From Chryseobacterium aquifrigidense (GTDB lineage Bacteria > Bacteroidota > Bacteroidia > Flavobacteriales > Weeksellaceae): DNA of 64,000 nt. Below are positions 9,779 to 18,930 of the stretch, one piece after another. Where the stretch lies: NCBI RefSeq assembly GCF_006716485.1, contig NZ_VFPD01000002.1:612496-676495 (forward strand), written 5' to 3'. Made by a program: the position numbers and the translations under genes. The notes beneath the pieces are model-generated. The model saw only the letters and a list, made by a program, of their open reading frames with translations, was not told the DNA's origin and did not search any database. Each line of letters opens with the position of its first letter. Position 1 is the first letter of the stretch.

Positions 9779-10612
9779 TTATTTTTGTGTTGATAAAAGT
9801 TGCTGAACCTGAATTTTTAGTTCTTGAAGCTCTTCGGACTGTTTTTTTAGCATGTTAATTTCCTCTGCTTGAAACTTTAATTGCTTATTTTGTTCAATAG
9901 AGTATAATGTTAATTCTTCAATCTTCTCAAGCAGCTTAGAATTCATCTCAGCAACGTTAATTCCGTTTTCCAGTACTTCCTGAGCAGTGGGAATATTTGG
10001 CAAATGTCCTTTTTCAATAATATGTTTTTCAACATCCTCTAAAGATTTCAGCTGATATTCTTTTTTAAAGACATAATCTGCCCATACATTAGTTTTTACC
10101 TCAACTTCTTTAGCCTTAATTTTACCGTCGAATCTGGCAATAGCATTGTTGAAAAACTTGACCCATGTTCCGTTATAAGCATCCTGAATACCAAAATAGG
10201 TGGAACCGTCATTACCATCATTAGGTTGAGCGATAATGATATTGTGGCTTGTTCCTTTATTTCTAAGAACTGTATCTCCGATTTGTCCACCCCAGCAGCC
10301 ATTACATCCTGATTTTCCGATCTGGAATGATCCCAAAGAATTAGCGATCTCAAAAGCAGGATTGTCTTCCTTGTAGATTCTGAAATACGCTTCATCACTT
10401 CCTCCCGGATCATTAATTCCTACTTTTACTACACCATTGGGAAGAATGTTCATCACTTTTGTATTGTTCGTTTTAAAAACCAGAGGTTGATTATCCGTAG
10501 TTCCAATAAAATTATTGGATGGATTAGTCCCTGAATTTCCTGTTGTACTCCAACTTTGTGCAAATGCAAATGATGACACTAGGAATGCCATTGAAAATAA
10601 TTGAGTTTTCAT
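9779..10612 (-). CDS. Exported tail-fibre-like protein with C-terminal coiled coil
   Basis: 277 residues starting with the signal peptide MKTQLFSMAFLVSSFAFAQ. The middle is a beta-rich repetitive stretch of the kind seen in bacteroidete tail-fibre-like proteins (NQPLVFKTNNTKVMNILPNG). The C-terminal third has the common GHLPNIPTAQEVLENGINVAEMN motif followed by a Leu/Glu/Lys-rich coiled coil (about 210-275). It is the first gene of a tight three-gene series leading to the RHS protein. Similar proteins often precede T9SS and RHS genes in flavobacteria, but their function is not established. It probably forms trimers through the coiled coil. Confidence 0.8.
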   Translation of the reverse strand: MKTQLFSMAFLVSSFAFAQSWSTTGNSGTNPSNNFIGTTDNQPLVFKTNNTKVMNILPNGVVKVGINDPGGSDEAYFRIYKEDNPAFEIANSLGSFQIGKSGCNGCWGGQIGDTVLRNKGTSHNIIIAQPNDGNDGSTYFGIQDAYNGTWVKFFNNAIARFDGKIKAKEVEVKTNVWADYVFKKEYQLKSLEDVEKHIIEKGHLPNIPTAQEVLENGINVAEMNSKLLEKIEELTLYSIEQNKQLKFQAEEINMLKKQSEELQELKIQVQQLLSTQK

Positions 10613-10824
10613 ATCGTGTTTTTTTATTATGTGTTTATGTTTTAAATAAATATTTTTTCTATTGAATATCTAAAAATCAAAAAACAGAACCCCTGCCATT
10701 ACTATTATTTATAATGCTATGAAGGATCGATCTTTCTTATAGGTTCTCATTCCAAATCAGACATGTATTTCTATTTGTATCTCCATGTGAACCATTGAAC
10801 AGTAAATACAAATCATATTGTAGA

Positions 10825-11631
10825 TCATTTTTTTATTACCCACACATCTTGAGATATATTACTATTAGCTAGATCATCAGAATAAACAATATGGTCCAGT
10901 ATAGTAAAATCTTTAAATAAGTATTTTACAAATGTTTCCGGATGGAAAGCAGAATACATCCTATGTCCTTCTTTCGTATTGCCCCGTACAACAAGTTTTC
11001 CATTACTAAATTCTTTTAACTCAGAAGGAGTAAGTTTTAACTTAAAATTGTTTCCCTGCATACTTACAATTAAGATCCCGTCTTTTTTTAATACTCTTCT
11101 AAGTTCATTAATCCACTCAGTATGCATTTTTTCAGATAAATGAGTAAAAATTGAAATCCCATAAATTATATCAAAAAAATCATTTTCATACTGTAATGGT
11201 GGAGATAGGTGATTTGTTTTAAAATCAATGTGATCTATATTTTTTGAGCACCAATCGATTGACTCTTCATTATAATCTGTTGCAAAAAATTGGTTAGTCT
11301 CTTCCAAAAGAGTGGGCATATGTCTGATTACTCTTCCCGGGCCACATCCCCAATCTAAAATTTTTTTATGTTTAATCTCTTTGTGATTTCTAATTAAACC
11401 TACAATCCATTCTGCTGTTACTTTCCCTCCATTATAATAGCTGTCATAATCTAATAAGAAAGATTCATACATTAGATAATCTTTAGGCAGTTTAGTGTGT
11501 GGATGAATTGACCTGAATTTCCTGTTTTTTTTATACATTTTTAACCAGGTATAATAAAACCTAAGTTGGTCAGCGAAACGGAGTAATTTTAGTTTTCTTA
11601 AATACTTGGATAGCTTACTTTTTATTTTCAT
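10825..11631 (-). CDS. Class I SAM-dependent methyltransferase
   Basis: 268 residues. The SAM-binding glycine motif ILDWGCGPGRVIRHMP lies at about 91-106, followed by an acidic strand (FATDYNEESIDWC) and the post-motif segment FDIIYGISIFTHLSEKMH ... LRRVLKKDGILIVSMQG. This is a standard Rossmann methyltransferase fold. The basic N-terminal 70 residues and the YMYESFLLDYDSYYNGGK-type segment resemble methyltransferases found in polysaccharide clusters, but no such cluster is present here. The substrate is unknown. It stands alone, read away from the metal island, with a possible -7 box (TAGTTTTG, minus strand) at 11648-11655. Confidence 0.88.
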   Translation of the reverse strand: MKIKSKLSKYLRKLKLLRFADQLRFYYTWLKMYKKNRKFRSIHPHTKLPKDYLMYESFLLDYDSYYNGGKVTAEWIVGLIRNHKEIKHKKILDWGCGPGRVIRHMPTLLEETNQFFATDYNEESIDWCSKNIDHIDFKTNHLSPPLQYENDFFDIIYGISIFTHLSEKMHTEWINELRRVLKKDGILIVSMQGNNFKLKLTPSELKEFSNGKLVVRGNTKEGHRMYSAFHPETFVKYLFKDFTILDHIVYSDDLANSNISQDVWVIKK

Positions 11632-11777
11632 TTTGCGTTTTCTATCCCAAAACTATTTATATTTCATATGGATTCAAAGTAGCTTTTCGTAATTACGAAT
11701 CCCTTTCTAAAAGTTTCTGAAACAGACTAATAATGTGCAAAAATATAAGCGTTTTATAGTTTTTTATAAAAAAACTC

Positions 11778-11785
11778 TACCTTTG
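11778..11785 (+). promoter_or_regulatory. Bacteroidete -7 promoter box, only 4 bp before the ATG
   Basis: TACCTTTG matches the TAnnTTTG consensus of Bacteroidetes sigma factors. It ends 4 bases before the ATG of the DUF6660-like gene, so transcription would begin at or next to the start codon (leaderless mRNA). Confidence 0.55.
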
Positions 11786-11789
11786 TACC

Positions 11790-12113
11790 ATGAACCTCTT
11801 AAGATGGATACTGGCAGTTTACTTCATAGCATTATCACTGATGCCATGTGAAGACACATCCCATCCTCTGAATTCTGGAGGTAATAAAATTGCATTAAGT
11901 ATTCACGGAGTTCATTCTACAGAAAAAGGAGATATATGTTCTCCGCTTTGTGCATGTAGCTGTTGTCAGATGACAGTTTCAGCATTTAAGATGGATCCTT
12001 TATTAGAAATTCCTGAGCAGATTCCTGCTTACTTTTCAAAGAAGATACTATTCCACAAAAACGATTTTGCTTACCAGATTTACGATCCTATCTGGCAGCC
12101 TCCTAAAATTTAA
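11790..12113 (+). CDS. Small Cys-rich exported protein (DUF6660-like) heading the metal-efflux island
   Basis: 107 residues: a hydrophobic N-terminus (MNLLRWILAVYFIALSLMPC), then a dense Cys cluster CSPLCACSCC (Cys50, 54, 56, 58, 59), and a C-terminus ending IWQPPKI. This layout matches the small bacteroidete family I know as DUF6660, found before CzcA/CusA pumps. The Cys cluster suggests metal binding outside the cytoplasm, perhaps sensing or passing metal to the pump; that is inference. It lies 147 bp before the pump gene, with its own -7 box and with the operator for the pump in between. Confidence 0.75.
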   Translation: MNLLRWILAVYFIALSLMPCEDTSHPLNSGGNKIALSIHGVHSTEKGDICSPLCACSCCQMTVSAFKMDPLLEIPEQIPAYFSKKILFHKNDFAYQIYDPIWQPPKI

Positions 12114-12169
12114 TTTTTATTGACTTTTAGAAAGTTATGCTTTCTGATACTTAACCGTGCTTGAAACTT

Positions 12170-12184
12170 TGCAATACCATTGCA
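12170..12184. promoter_or_regulatory. 15-bp palindromic operator before the CzcA-TolC gene (Fur-family type)
   Basis: TGCAATACCATTGCA, a perfect 6-3-6 inverted repeat. A nearly identical site (TGCAATAGCATTGCA) lies at 20257-20271 before the P-type ATPase gene. The flanks also match (GAAA, C or G, TTTGCAATA, C or G, CATTGCA). At both places the site ends exactly 13 bp before a TAnnTTTG box. A 15-bp palindrome is the usual size of a Fur-family site, and a Fur-family gene lies in the same island, so this is its likely target. Confidence 0.75.
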
Positions 12185-12197
12185 GAGGTTTTCAGGA

Positions 12198-12205
12198 TAT
12201 TTTTG
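12198..12205 (+). promoter_or_regulatory. -7 promoter box of the CzcA-TolC operon
   Basis: TATTTTTG fits TAnnTTTG. It lies 13 bp after the palindromic operator and 55 bp before the GTG start. A repressor on the operator would cover the -33 region. Confidence 0.6.
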
Positions 12206-12208
12206 CTG

Positions 12209-12223
12209 CAGTATTTTATACTG
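12209..12223. promoter_or_regulatory. Second 15-bp palindrome in the leader of the CzcA-TolC gene
   Basis: CAGTATTTTATACTG is a perfect 6-3-6 inverted repeat just downstream of the -7 box, close to the expected transcription start. It could be a site for another regulator or a small leader hairpin. No counterpart is seen before the ATPase gene. Confidence 0.4.
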
Positions 12224-12260
12224 TGTGCATTCACTTTTCAATAAAAATTAAATACAAATC

Positions 12261-15200
12261 GTGTTAGATAAAATAATAAAATTCAGTATTAAAAATAAGG
12301 TGATCATTGGTTTGATGACTTTGGTGCTGATCATCTGGGGAACATGGAGTGCCACCAGATTGCCGATAGATGCTGTGCCGGATATTACCAATAATCAGGT
12401 ACAGATCATTACCGTATGTCCTACATTGGCAGGACAGGAAGTGGAACAGCTGGTTACCTTTCCCATTGAACAGAGTATTGCCAATGTTCCCGATATTCAG
12501 GAGACAAGAAGTATTTCAAGATTCGGACTTTCTGTAATTACAGTAGTGTTCAAAGAAAATGTAGATGTTTACTTTGCGAGACAGCTCATTAATGAACAGT
12601 TGAAAAACGCAGTGGAAGAAATTCCGAAAGGAGTAGGAACTCCGGAGCTGGCTCCTGTAAGTACAGGTCTTGGAGAAGTGTATCAGTATATTCTTCACCC
12701 TAAAAAAGGAAGTGAGAAGAAATACAATGCCAAAGAACTCCGTACTATGCAGGACTGGATCGTTCGCAGACAGCTGAACGGAACTCCGGGAGTGGCGGAG
12801 ATCAACAGTTTCGGAGGAGAATTAAAACAGTACGAAGTAGCCATTGATCCCAACCGTTTAAAAGCAATGGGAACAAGTATTACTGAAATATTTACAGCTC
12901 TTGAAAAAAACAACCAAAATACAGGAGGTGCTTATATTGATAAAAAGCCCAACGCTTATTTCATTCGTGGAATTGGATTGGTAACCTCTCTTGAAGACAT
13001 TAAAAATATTGCTGTTAAAAACGAAACCGGAAGCGTTCCGATTTTTATAAAAGATGTTGCTGATGTCCGTTTAGGAAGTGCTGTTCGTTACGGAGCTTTA
13101 ACGTATGACGGGAAAGTAGATGCAGTAGGGGGAGTAGTAATGATGTTAAAAGGAGCCAACAGTAATGAAGTGGTCAGCAATATCAAAGCAAAAATTCCTA
13201 CTATTCAGAAGTCTCTTCCCGATGATGTCATTATAGAACCATTTCTGGACAGAACAGATCTTGTAGACAGAGCGATCAATACCGTACAGAAAAATCTCAT
13301 CGAAGGAGCTTTGATTGTAATTTTCGTTCTTGTTGTTTTCCTTGGAAATCTGAGAGCCGGACTTATCGTAGCTTCGGCCATCCCGCTTTCTTTGTTATTT
13401 GCATTAGGAATGATGAATGTTTTCGGGGTAAGTGCCAATCTGATGAGTCTTGGTGCTATAGATTTCGGATTGATTGTCGATGGAGCCGTTATTATTGTAG
13501 AAGCCACATTGCACCATTTGGGAGTAAGGAAATCTGTCCGTGCCTTGACGCAGTCTGAAATGGATGAAGAAGTATTCCTTTCTGCATCCAAAATAAGAAG
13601 CAGTGCAGCTTTCGGGGAAATTATTATTCTTATCGTATATATCCCGATTCTTACACTAGCTGGTGTAGAAGGAAAAATGTTTACCCCAATGGCGAAAACA
13701 GTAGGATTTGCTATTCTTGGAGCTTTAATTTTATCCCTGACCTACATTCCTATGATGAGCGCACTGTTTTTATCTAAGAAAATATCCCACAAAGAAACCT
13801 TCTCCGATAAAATGATGAATCGCCTGCAAAAGGTTTATCACCCATTATTACAGAAAGCGATCAAAGTAAAATATATCATTGTTTCGGCAACCGCTGTAGT
13901 GTTCCTTATCTCTGCTTTTATCTTTAAAAATATGGGAGGGGAATTTATCCCGCAGCTGCAGGAAGGAGATTTTGCATTTCACTGTATTTTACCACAGGGA
14001 AGCTCATTGAGCCAGAGTATAGAAACTTCCATGCAGGCGTCAAGAATTATCAAACAGTTTGATGAGGTGAAAATGGTGGTCGGAAAAACAGGTTCCGCTG
14101 AGGTTCCTACAGACCCGATGCCTCCTGAAGCAACTGATATGATTGTTGTATTAAAACCTCAAAGCGAATGGAAAACTAAGAAGTCCTATAACGAGCTTGC
14201 AGATGAGATCAGCGAGAAATTGGAAACAATTCCCGGGGTATTTTTTGAAAAAAACCAGCCTATTCAGATGCGTTTCAATGAACTGATGACCGGTATCAGA
14301 CAGGATGTTGCTGTGAAAATTTTTGGAGAAAACCTTGATTCCTTAGCTGTGTATGCAGATAAAGTTGGGAAAATCATTCAGACAGTGGACGGAGCTACAG
14401 CCCCTCAGATTGAAAGAGTTAGTGGTCTTCCACAAATCAATGTTCAGTATGACAGAACAAGAATTGCCAATTATGGATTGAATATCGAAGATGTCAACAA
14501 TGCAGTAAGTACAGCCTTTGCAGGAAAAGCAGCCGGGCAGGTTTTTGAAAATGAAAGACGTTTTGATCTGGTAGTCCGTCTGGATAGTCTTCACAGAACG
14601 GATATCTCAGATGTGAACAACCTGATGATTACTTCTGGTACAGGAGCACAGATTCCATTATCGCAGGTGGCGAATATCAGTTATAAACTTGGACCTGCAC
14701 AGATCAGCCGTGAGCAGGGAAAACGTAGAATTGTCATCGGATTCAATGTAAAAGACCGTGATGTGGAAAGTGTGGTGAAAGATATTCAGGCAAAACTCAA
14801 TAAAGTGAAACTTCCTTCCGGATATTACTTTACCTACGGAGGACAGTTTGAAAACCTTCAGGAAGCCAGCAAACGTCTGATGATCGCTGTTCCGGTATCA
14901 TTGCTTCTTATTTTTATGCTGTTATATTTTACTTTCCGCTCATTCAAACAGGCTGCATTGATCTTTACAGCCATTCCTATGAGTGCAATCGGTGGTGTAT
15001 TTGCGCTTTTAGTGAGAGATATGCCGTTCAGTATCAGTGCCGGGATCGGATTTATTGCTCTTTTTGGAGTAGCAGTACTGAACGGAATTGTTTTAATCGG
15101 GACATTCAACCAATTAGAAAAAGAAGGGGAAACCGATATTCTGAAAAGAGTATTTGAAGGAACAAAAACCAGATTGAGACCGGTATTAATGACCGCAACA

Positions 15201-16622
15201 GTGGCTTCATTAGGATTTTTACCAATGGCTATTTCTACAGGTGCGGGTGCCGAAGTACAAAAACCTTTGGCAACAGTGGTGATTGGTGGTCTGGTGACAG
15301 CTACTTTCCTTACGTTATTCGTTTTACCGATGCTGTATATCATTTTTAACATAAAGATTTTGAAGAGAAGAAATAACAATACAGGAATGTTTACAGCGGT
15401 TCTTGTTGTAGGATTCATGATGCTGGGACAGACTTTTAATGCACAGTCCAGACCTATCTCTGTGGAACAGGCGGTAGAGCAGGCGGTGAGTAATAACTTA
15501 ACCCTACAGTCAAAAGATTTAAGCATTAAATCCGCTGAAGCATTAAGACCCACAGCAAAAGAACTTCCCAAGCTAAGTTTTGAAGCCCAGCTTGGACAAT
15601 ACAACAGTCCGAAGTTTGACCAGTCGTTTGCTATTTCGCAGAGTATTCCTTTTCCTACGTTGTTTAAAGCAAGAAAAGAACTCATCAATGAAAATATAAA
15701 AAGCAAACAGATTGATAAAGAGATTACAGCCAATGAGCTGATAAAGCAGGTACGAACCTATTATTATCAGATTGAATATCTCCAGTATAATAAAGCTCAG
15801 CTAACCAGTCTGGATCAATATTATGAGGAATTTATCAGAATCGCGACCGTAAGATTTAAAGCAGGTGATATCAAAAAAATTGAAATCAGTACTGCAGAAA
15901 CCCAGAAAGGAGAAATTGATCTGCTTCTCAGACAGAACGAAGTTTATCTGAATAACGCTTATAAGAATTTAAAAACTCTGATGAACACTTCAGAAGATAT
16001 TGAAGTTCCTTTTAATAAAGATTATGCTCCTTTAAAAGCAGAAAATGTACTCGACAGTGCTGTAGTTGCCAACAATCCTACAGTAAAAGCTTTTTATCAG
16101 GAAATGGAAATTGCTGAGAAAAATAAGAAAGTTGAAAAATCACTTGGGCTTCCTGATTTCAGCTTAGGATATACCAATCAGTCTTTGATAGGTTTCCATA
16201 CTGTTAACGGACAGGAAAATTTTTATAATTCAGGAAAACGTTTTCAGTCGGCAACAGTAGGAGTAGCAATTCCTTTGACATTTGGGGCAACAAAAGCAAG
16301 AATTCAGGCTCTGGAATATGACAGACAGGTTGCAGAAACCAATGCGAAAATGCAGCAGAAACAACTTTCAGCACAGTTGGACAATGCTTTTAGCCAGTAC
16401 CAGCAGGATATTCAGCAGTATGATTATTATACAAGTCAGGCTTTGCCTAATGCTGATAAAATTGTAAAAGCAGCCCAGTTAGGATATAAAACAGGAGAAA
16501 TTTCCTATGTGGAATATCTTTTTGCCCTCCAGACTGCTACCAATATTCAGTTGAAATACCTGGAATCTATCCAGCAGGTGAACCAATCTGTAGTGACCAT
16601 TAATTCAATCATTAATAAATAA
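12261..16622 (+). CDS. CzcA/CusA-type heavy-metal RND pump fused to a TolC-like outer-membrane channel domain
   Basis: 1,453 residues from a GTG start; MLDKIIKFSIKNK is the usual CzcA N-terminus. Residues 1 to about 1035 are a complete inner-membrane RND pump that drives metal ions outward with the proton gradient. The TM4 proton-relay motif DFGLIVDGAVIIVE (Asp401, Asp407, Glu414) is that of divalent-cation (Zn/Co/Cd) pumps. From 1043 a signal-peptide-like segment (MFTAVLVVGFMMLGQTFNAQ) leads into a CzcC/TolC-type helical protein (about 1065-1453). CzcA is normally about 1,040 residues and CzcC a separate gene; CzcA-CzcC fusions of this length are known in flavobacteria. The adaptor gene follows at once. 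The upstream palindrome suggests metal-responsive control. Confidence 0.93.
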   Translation: MLDKIIKFSIKNKVIIGLMTLVLIIWGTWSATRLPIDAVPDITNNQVQIITVCPTLAGQEVEQLVTFPIEQSIANVPDIQETRSISRFGLSVITVVFKENVDVYFARQLINEQLKNAVEEIPKGVGTPELAPVSTGLGEVYQYILHPKKGSEKKYNAKELRTMQDWIVRRQLNGTPGVAEINSFGGELKQYEVAIDPNRLKAMGTSITEIFTALEKNNQNTGGAYIDKKPNAYFIRGIGLVTSLEDIKNIAVKNETGSVPIFIKDVADVRLGSAVRYGALTYDGKVDAVGGVVMMLKGANSNEVVSNIKAKIPTIQKSLPDDVIIEPFLDRTDLVDRAINTVQKNLIEGALIVIFVLVVFLGNLRAGLIVASAIPLSLLFALGMMNVFGVSANLMSLGAIDFGLIVDGAVIIVEATLHHLGVRKSVRALTQSEMDEEVFLSASKIRSSAAFGEIIILIVYIPILTLAGVEGKMFTPMAKTVGFAILGALILSLTYIPMMSALFLSKKISHKETFSDKMMNRLQKVYHPLLQKAIKVKYIIVSATAVVFLISAFIFKNMGGEFIPQLQEGDFAFHCILPQGSSLSQSIETSMQASRIIKQFDEVKMVVGKTGSAEVPTDPMPPEATDMIVVLKPQSEWKTKKSYNELADEISEKLETIPGVFFEKNQPIQMRFNELMTGIRQDVAVKIFGENLDSLAVYADKVGKIIQTVDGATAPQIERVSGLPQINVQYDRTRIANYGLNIEDVNNAVSTAFAGKAAGQVFENERRFDLVVRLDSLHRTDISDVNNLMITSGTGAQIPLSQVANISYKLGPAQISREQGKRRIVIGFNVKDRDVESVVKDIQAKLNKVKLPSGYYFTYGGQFENLQEASKRLMIAVPVSLLLIFMLLYFTFRSFKQAALIFTAIPMSAIGGVFALLVRDMPFSISAGIGFIALFGVAVLNGIVLIGTFNQLEKEGETDILKRVFEGTKTRLRPVLMTATVASLGFLPMAISTGAGAEVQKPLATVVIGGLVTATFLTLFVLPMLYIIFNIKILKRRNNNTGMFTAVLVVGFMMLGQTFNAQSRPISVEQAVEQAVSNNLTLQSKDLSIKSAEALRPTAKELPKLSFEAQLGQYNSPKFDQSFAISQSIPFPTLFKARKELINENIKSKQIDKEITANELIKQVRTYYYQIEYLQYNKAQLTSLDQYYEEFIRIATVRFKAGDIKKIEISTAETQKGEIDLLLRQNEVYLNNAYKNLKTLMNTSEDIEVPFNKDYAPLKAENVLDSAVVANNPTVKAFYQEMEIAEKNKKVEKSLGLPDFSLGYTNQSLIGFHTVNGQENFYNSGKRFQSATVGVAIPLTFGATKARIQALEYDRQVAETNAKMQQKQLSAQLDNAFSQYQQDIQQYDYYTSQALPNADKIVKAAQLGYKTGEISYVEYLFALQTATNIQLKYLESIQQVNQSVVTINSIINK

Positions 16623-16668
16623 TATGAAAGCGCTGAAATATAATATCAGACAAAATACATTCTTAGAT

Positions 16669-17898
16669 ATGAAACTCAAATATAATATCATACCCCTTAT
16701 CCTGATTTCACTATTACTGACAAGTTGTGGAAAAAAAGAAACCGCAGAAGAAAAGGCTCCTGAAAAAACAGAGCAGAAAGAATCTGCACACGAAGAAGCT
16801 CCACAAACTATAGCCTCGCTTACAGAAGATCAGATGAAGTCTGTAGGAGTAGCTTTGGGAACTGTCGAAATGAAAGAGTTGACATCCACCATAAAAGCAA
16901 ATGGTTTGCTGAGCGTACCAAACAGTAATAAAGCAACCATTACTTCGCTGTACGGAGGAATTATCAAAACCATCAATATTCAGGTTGGAAGTATCGTGAA
17001 AAAAGGACAGGTTATCGCAACCATTGCCAATCCGGAATACATCCAGCTTCAGGAAGATTATCTGACCACAAACAGTAGAATCACCTATGCAGAACAGGAA
17101 TACAGAAGGCAGAGAGAACTTTTTGATAATGATGCAGGAGCGAAGAAAAACCTTCAGAGTGCCGATGCTGAGCTTAAAACATTAAGAACAAAAAGAGCTT
17201 CCCTGCTGAAACAGCTGCAGATGATGGGAATAAGTCCAGGGAAAGTAAACAATGGAAATATGAAATCCGGTTTGGTGATTACTGCCCCTATCAGCGGAAC
17301 GATCAGCAGTATTACAGCACAGATTGGAAGTTATGTAGATATCTCTTCTCCCGTTGCTACAGTAATTGATAACGGTTCTATCCATCTCGATCTTCAGGTG
17401 TTTGAAAAAGATCTTCCTAAAATGAGAGTAGGGCAGATTGTTCATTTTAAACTGACCAACAATCCGGAAACCGAATACGACGCGAGAATTTACAGCATAG
17501 GTTCCTCTTTTGAGAACGAAAGTAAAACTATTTCTATGCATTGTGAAGTGATCGGAAACAAATCCGGATTGATTGACGGGATGAATATCACCGGAATCGT
17601 AAGCCTTGATAAAAGTACAACTCCTGCAGTTCCTACAGAAGCCATTGTAGAAGCAGACGGGAAATACTACGTGTTTATTCAGACTGATAAAAAAGCGGAA
17701 GAAGAACACGAAGAAAAAGGGAAACCCCATCCGAAAACCTTAAACTTTGAAAAAATAGAAGTGGTAAAAGGAACTTCCGATATGGGATATACCGCGATAA
17801 CTCCGGTAGGAAGTATTCCGGACAATTCAAAAATAGTAGTGAAAGGAGCATTCTTTGTCAATGCTAAACTGGTGAATTCAGGAGAGCACGAGCATTAA
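16669..17898 (+). CDS. Periplasmic adaptor (membrane fusion) lipoprotein of the CzcA-TolC pump, CzcB/CusB-like
   Basis: 409 residues. The Met at 16669 is preferred over the one at 16624 because it gives a proper lipoprotein signal (MKLKYNIIPLILISLLLTSC). Next come a charged linker (KKETAEEKAPEKTEQKES), a barrel-sandwich lipoyl half (GGIIKTINIQVGSIVKKGQV), a helical hairpin (about 125-190), the second half (ITAPISGTISSITAQIGSYV) and a beta-barrel (IHLDLQVFEKDLPKMRVGQ). The C-terminus has His/Glu-rich stretches (EEEHEEKGKPHPK, GEHEH) that may bind metal. Such adaptors link the RND pump to the outer-membrane channel. It starts 46 bp after the pump gene. Confidence 0.92.
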   Translation: MKLKYNIIPLILISLLLTSCGKKETAEEKAPEKTEQKESAHEEAPQTIASLTEDQMKSVGVALGTVEMKELTSTIKANGLLSVPNSNKATITSLYGGIIKTINIQVGSIVKKGQVIATIANPEYIQLQEDYLTTNSRITYAEQEYRRQRELFDNDAGAKKNLQSADAELKTLRTKRASLLKQLQMMGISPGKVNNGNMKSGLVITAPISGTISSITAQIGSYVDISSPVATVIDNGSIHLDLQVFEKDLPKMRVGQIVHFKLTNNPETEYDARIYSIGSSFENESKTISMHCEVIGNKSGLIDGMNITGIVSLDKSTTPAVPTEAIVEADGKYYVFIQTDKKAEEEHEEKGKPHPKTLNFEKIEVVKGTSDMGYTAITPVGSIPDNSKIVVKGAFFVNAKLVNSGEHEH

Positions 17899-18030
17899 TG
17901 AAAGCAGCCGGAACCAGTAAAATGTCGATTTTTATCATTAAATTAGAGCTGTTTACGGAATTTTTTATTGAATAAAAGCGGCAGGAAAAAGTAAAGATTA
18001 TCTCACCGAATTTTAATAAATGACCTGATT

Positions 18031-18912
18031 ATGTTACTGAACAAAAAAATATCAGTCTGGTATTTCATCCGTGAAATAAAAACCCAAATTCTGTTCATCG
18101 GAATATTTGCCATTGCCATTGGTCTTCTGGACGAATTGCCGTGGTTTCGCAAAATATCACTGCCGTTGAATATTCCTGCATTGCTGGGAACAGCGGTATC
18201 ATTGCTGTTGGCATTCCGGACTTCCCAATCCTACGAAAGATGGTGGGAAGCCAGAACAGTCTGGGGAGCCATTGTCAACGATTCCAGAACTTTTGTGAGA
18301 CTGGTCATTCAGTTTATGCCAGCCGGAGATGATAAAACCATAAAAGATTTTGCTGAAAGACAGATCATCTGGACCTATGCCCTTGGAGAATCGCTGAGAA
18401 AACTTCCATTTTCTGAAAAAGTCCAGCAATATCTGGATCAACATCAGATCAAAGGAACCAATATTCCCAATGCTATTCTGGATGAACACTCAAAACAGTT
18501 GAAAGAAATTGCAGCTTCCAAAGGACTCACGGATTTCCAGCAGATGCAGCTGAACGATATTATCACAAGGCTATGCGACAGTATGGGAAAATGTGAAAGA
18601 CTGAAGAATACGGTTTTCCCGCGTTCTTACAGTGTTTTAGTTCATATTCTGATCTACGTTTTTGCCGCTATACTTCCGTTTGGGCTTGATGATTCGCAGC
18701 TGCTGGTAGAAATTGCAATTACTTTCCTGGTTCCGGTGACATTCATTGCTATTGAAAAAACATCTATCATTATGCAGGATCCTTTTGAAAATGGCCCTGT
18801 AGATACTCCGATGACTTCTCTGGCACAAACCATAGAGATCAATATCAGACAAATGATCGGTGAACAGAATGTTCCGCCTAAAAAAGAAAATACATCCTAT
18901 TACGAAATGTAA
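18031..18912 (+). CDS. Bestrophin-family (UPF0187) membrane channel
   Basis: 293 residues. The N-terminus has two hydrophobic segments (ILFIGIFAIAIGLLDELPWF, IPALLGTAVSLLLAFRTSQS) followed by the family motif YERWWEARTVWGAIVNDSR. Two more segments follow (SYSVLVHILIYVFAAILPFG, LLVEIAITFLVPVTFIAIE), and the C-terminus ends with the typical DPFENGPVDTPMTSLAQTIE stretch. Bacterial bestrophins are pentameric ion channels; the ion carried varies. The gene sits between the adaptor and the CDF exporter in the same direction, so a role in ion balance during metal stress is plausible but unproven. Confidence 0.9.
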   Translation: MLLNKKISVWYFIREIKTQILFIGIFAIAIGLLDELPWFRKISLPLNIPALLGTAVSLLLAFRTSQSYERWWEARTVWGAIVNDSRTFVRLVIQFMPAGDDKTIKDFAERQIIWTYALGESLRKLPFSEKVQQYLDQHQIKGTNIPNAILDEHSKQLKEIAASKGLTDFQQMQLNDIITRLCDSMGKCERLKNTVFPRSYSVLVHILIYVFAAILPFGLDDSQLLVEIAITFLVPVTFIAIEKTSIIMQDPFENGPVDTPMTSLAQTIEINIRQMIGEQNVPPKKENTSYYEM

Positions 18913-18930
18913 TTAAACCATACATACAAT

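Noticed and set aside
10613..10824. Promoter for the RHS locus in the 212-bp gap
   Set aside because: No TAnnTTTG box on the minus strand could be found at a suitable distance, so no site is called.
14858..15733. 291-residue open frame on the minus strand
   Set aside because: It lies fully antisense to the CzcA-TolC fusion, whose frame has clear family motifs throughout; the minus-strand translation has no domain or signal.
12261..16622. Pump-TolC fusion as a sequencing error that removed a stop codon
   Set aside because: Both halves are intact and in frame, and pumps of this fused length are known in flavobacteria; kept as a real fusion.
17182..17730. 182-residue open frame on the minus strand
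   Set aside because: Antisense to the adaptor gene; Phe/Cys/Arg-rich and shows no protein-like pattern.
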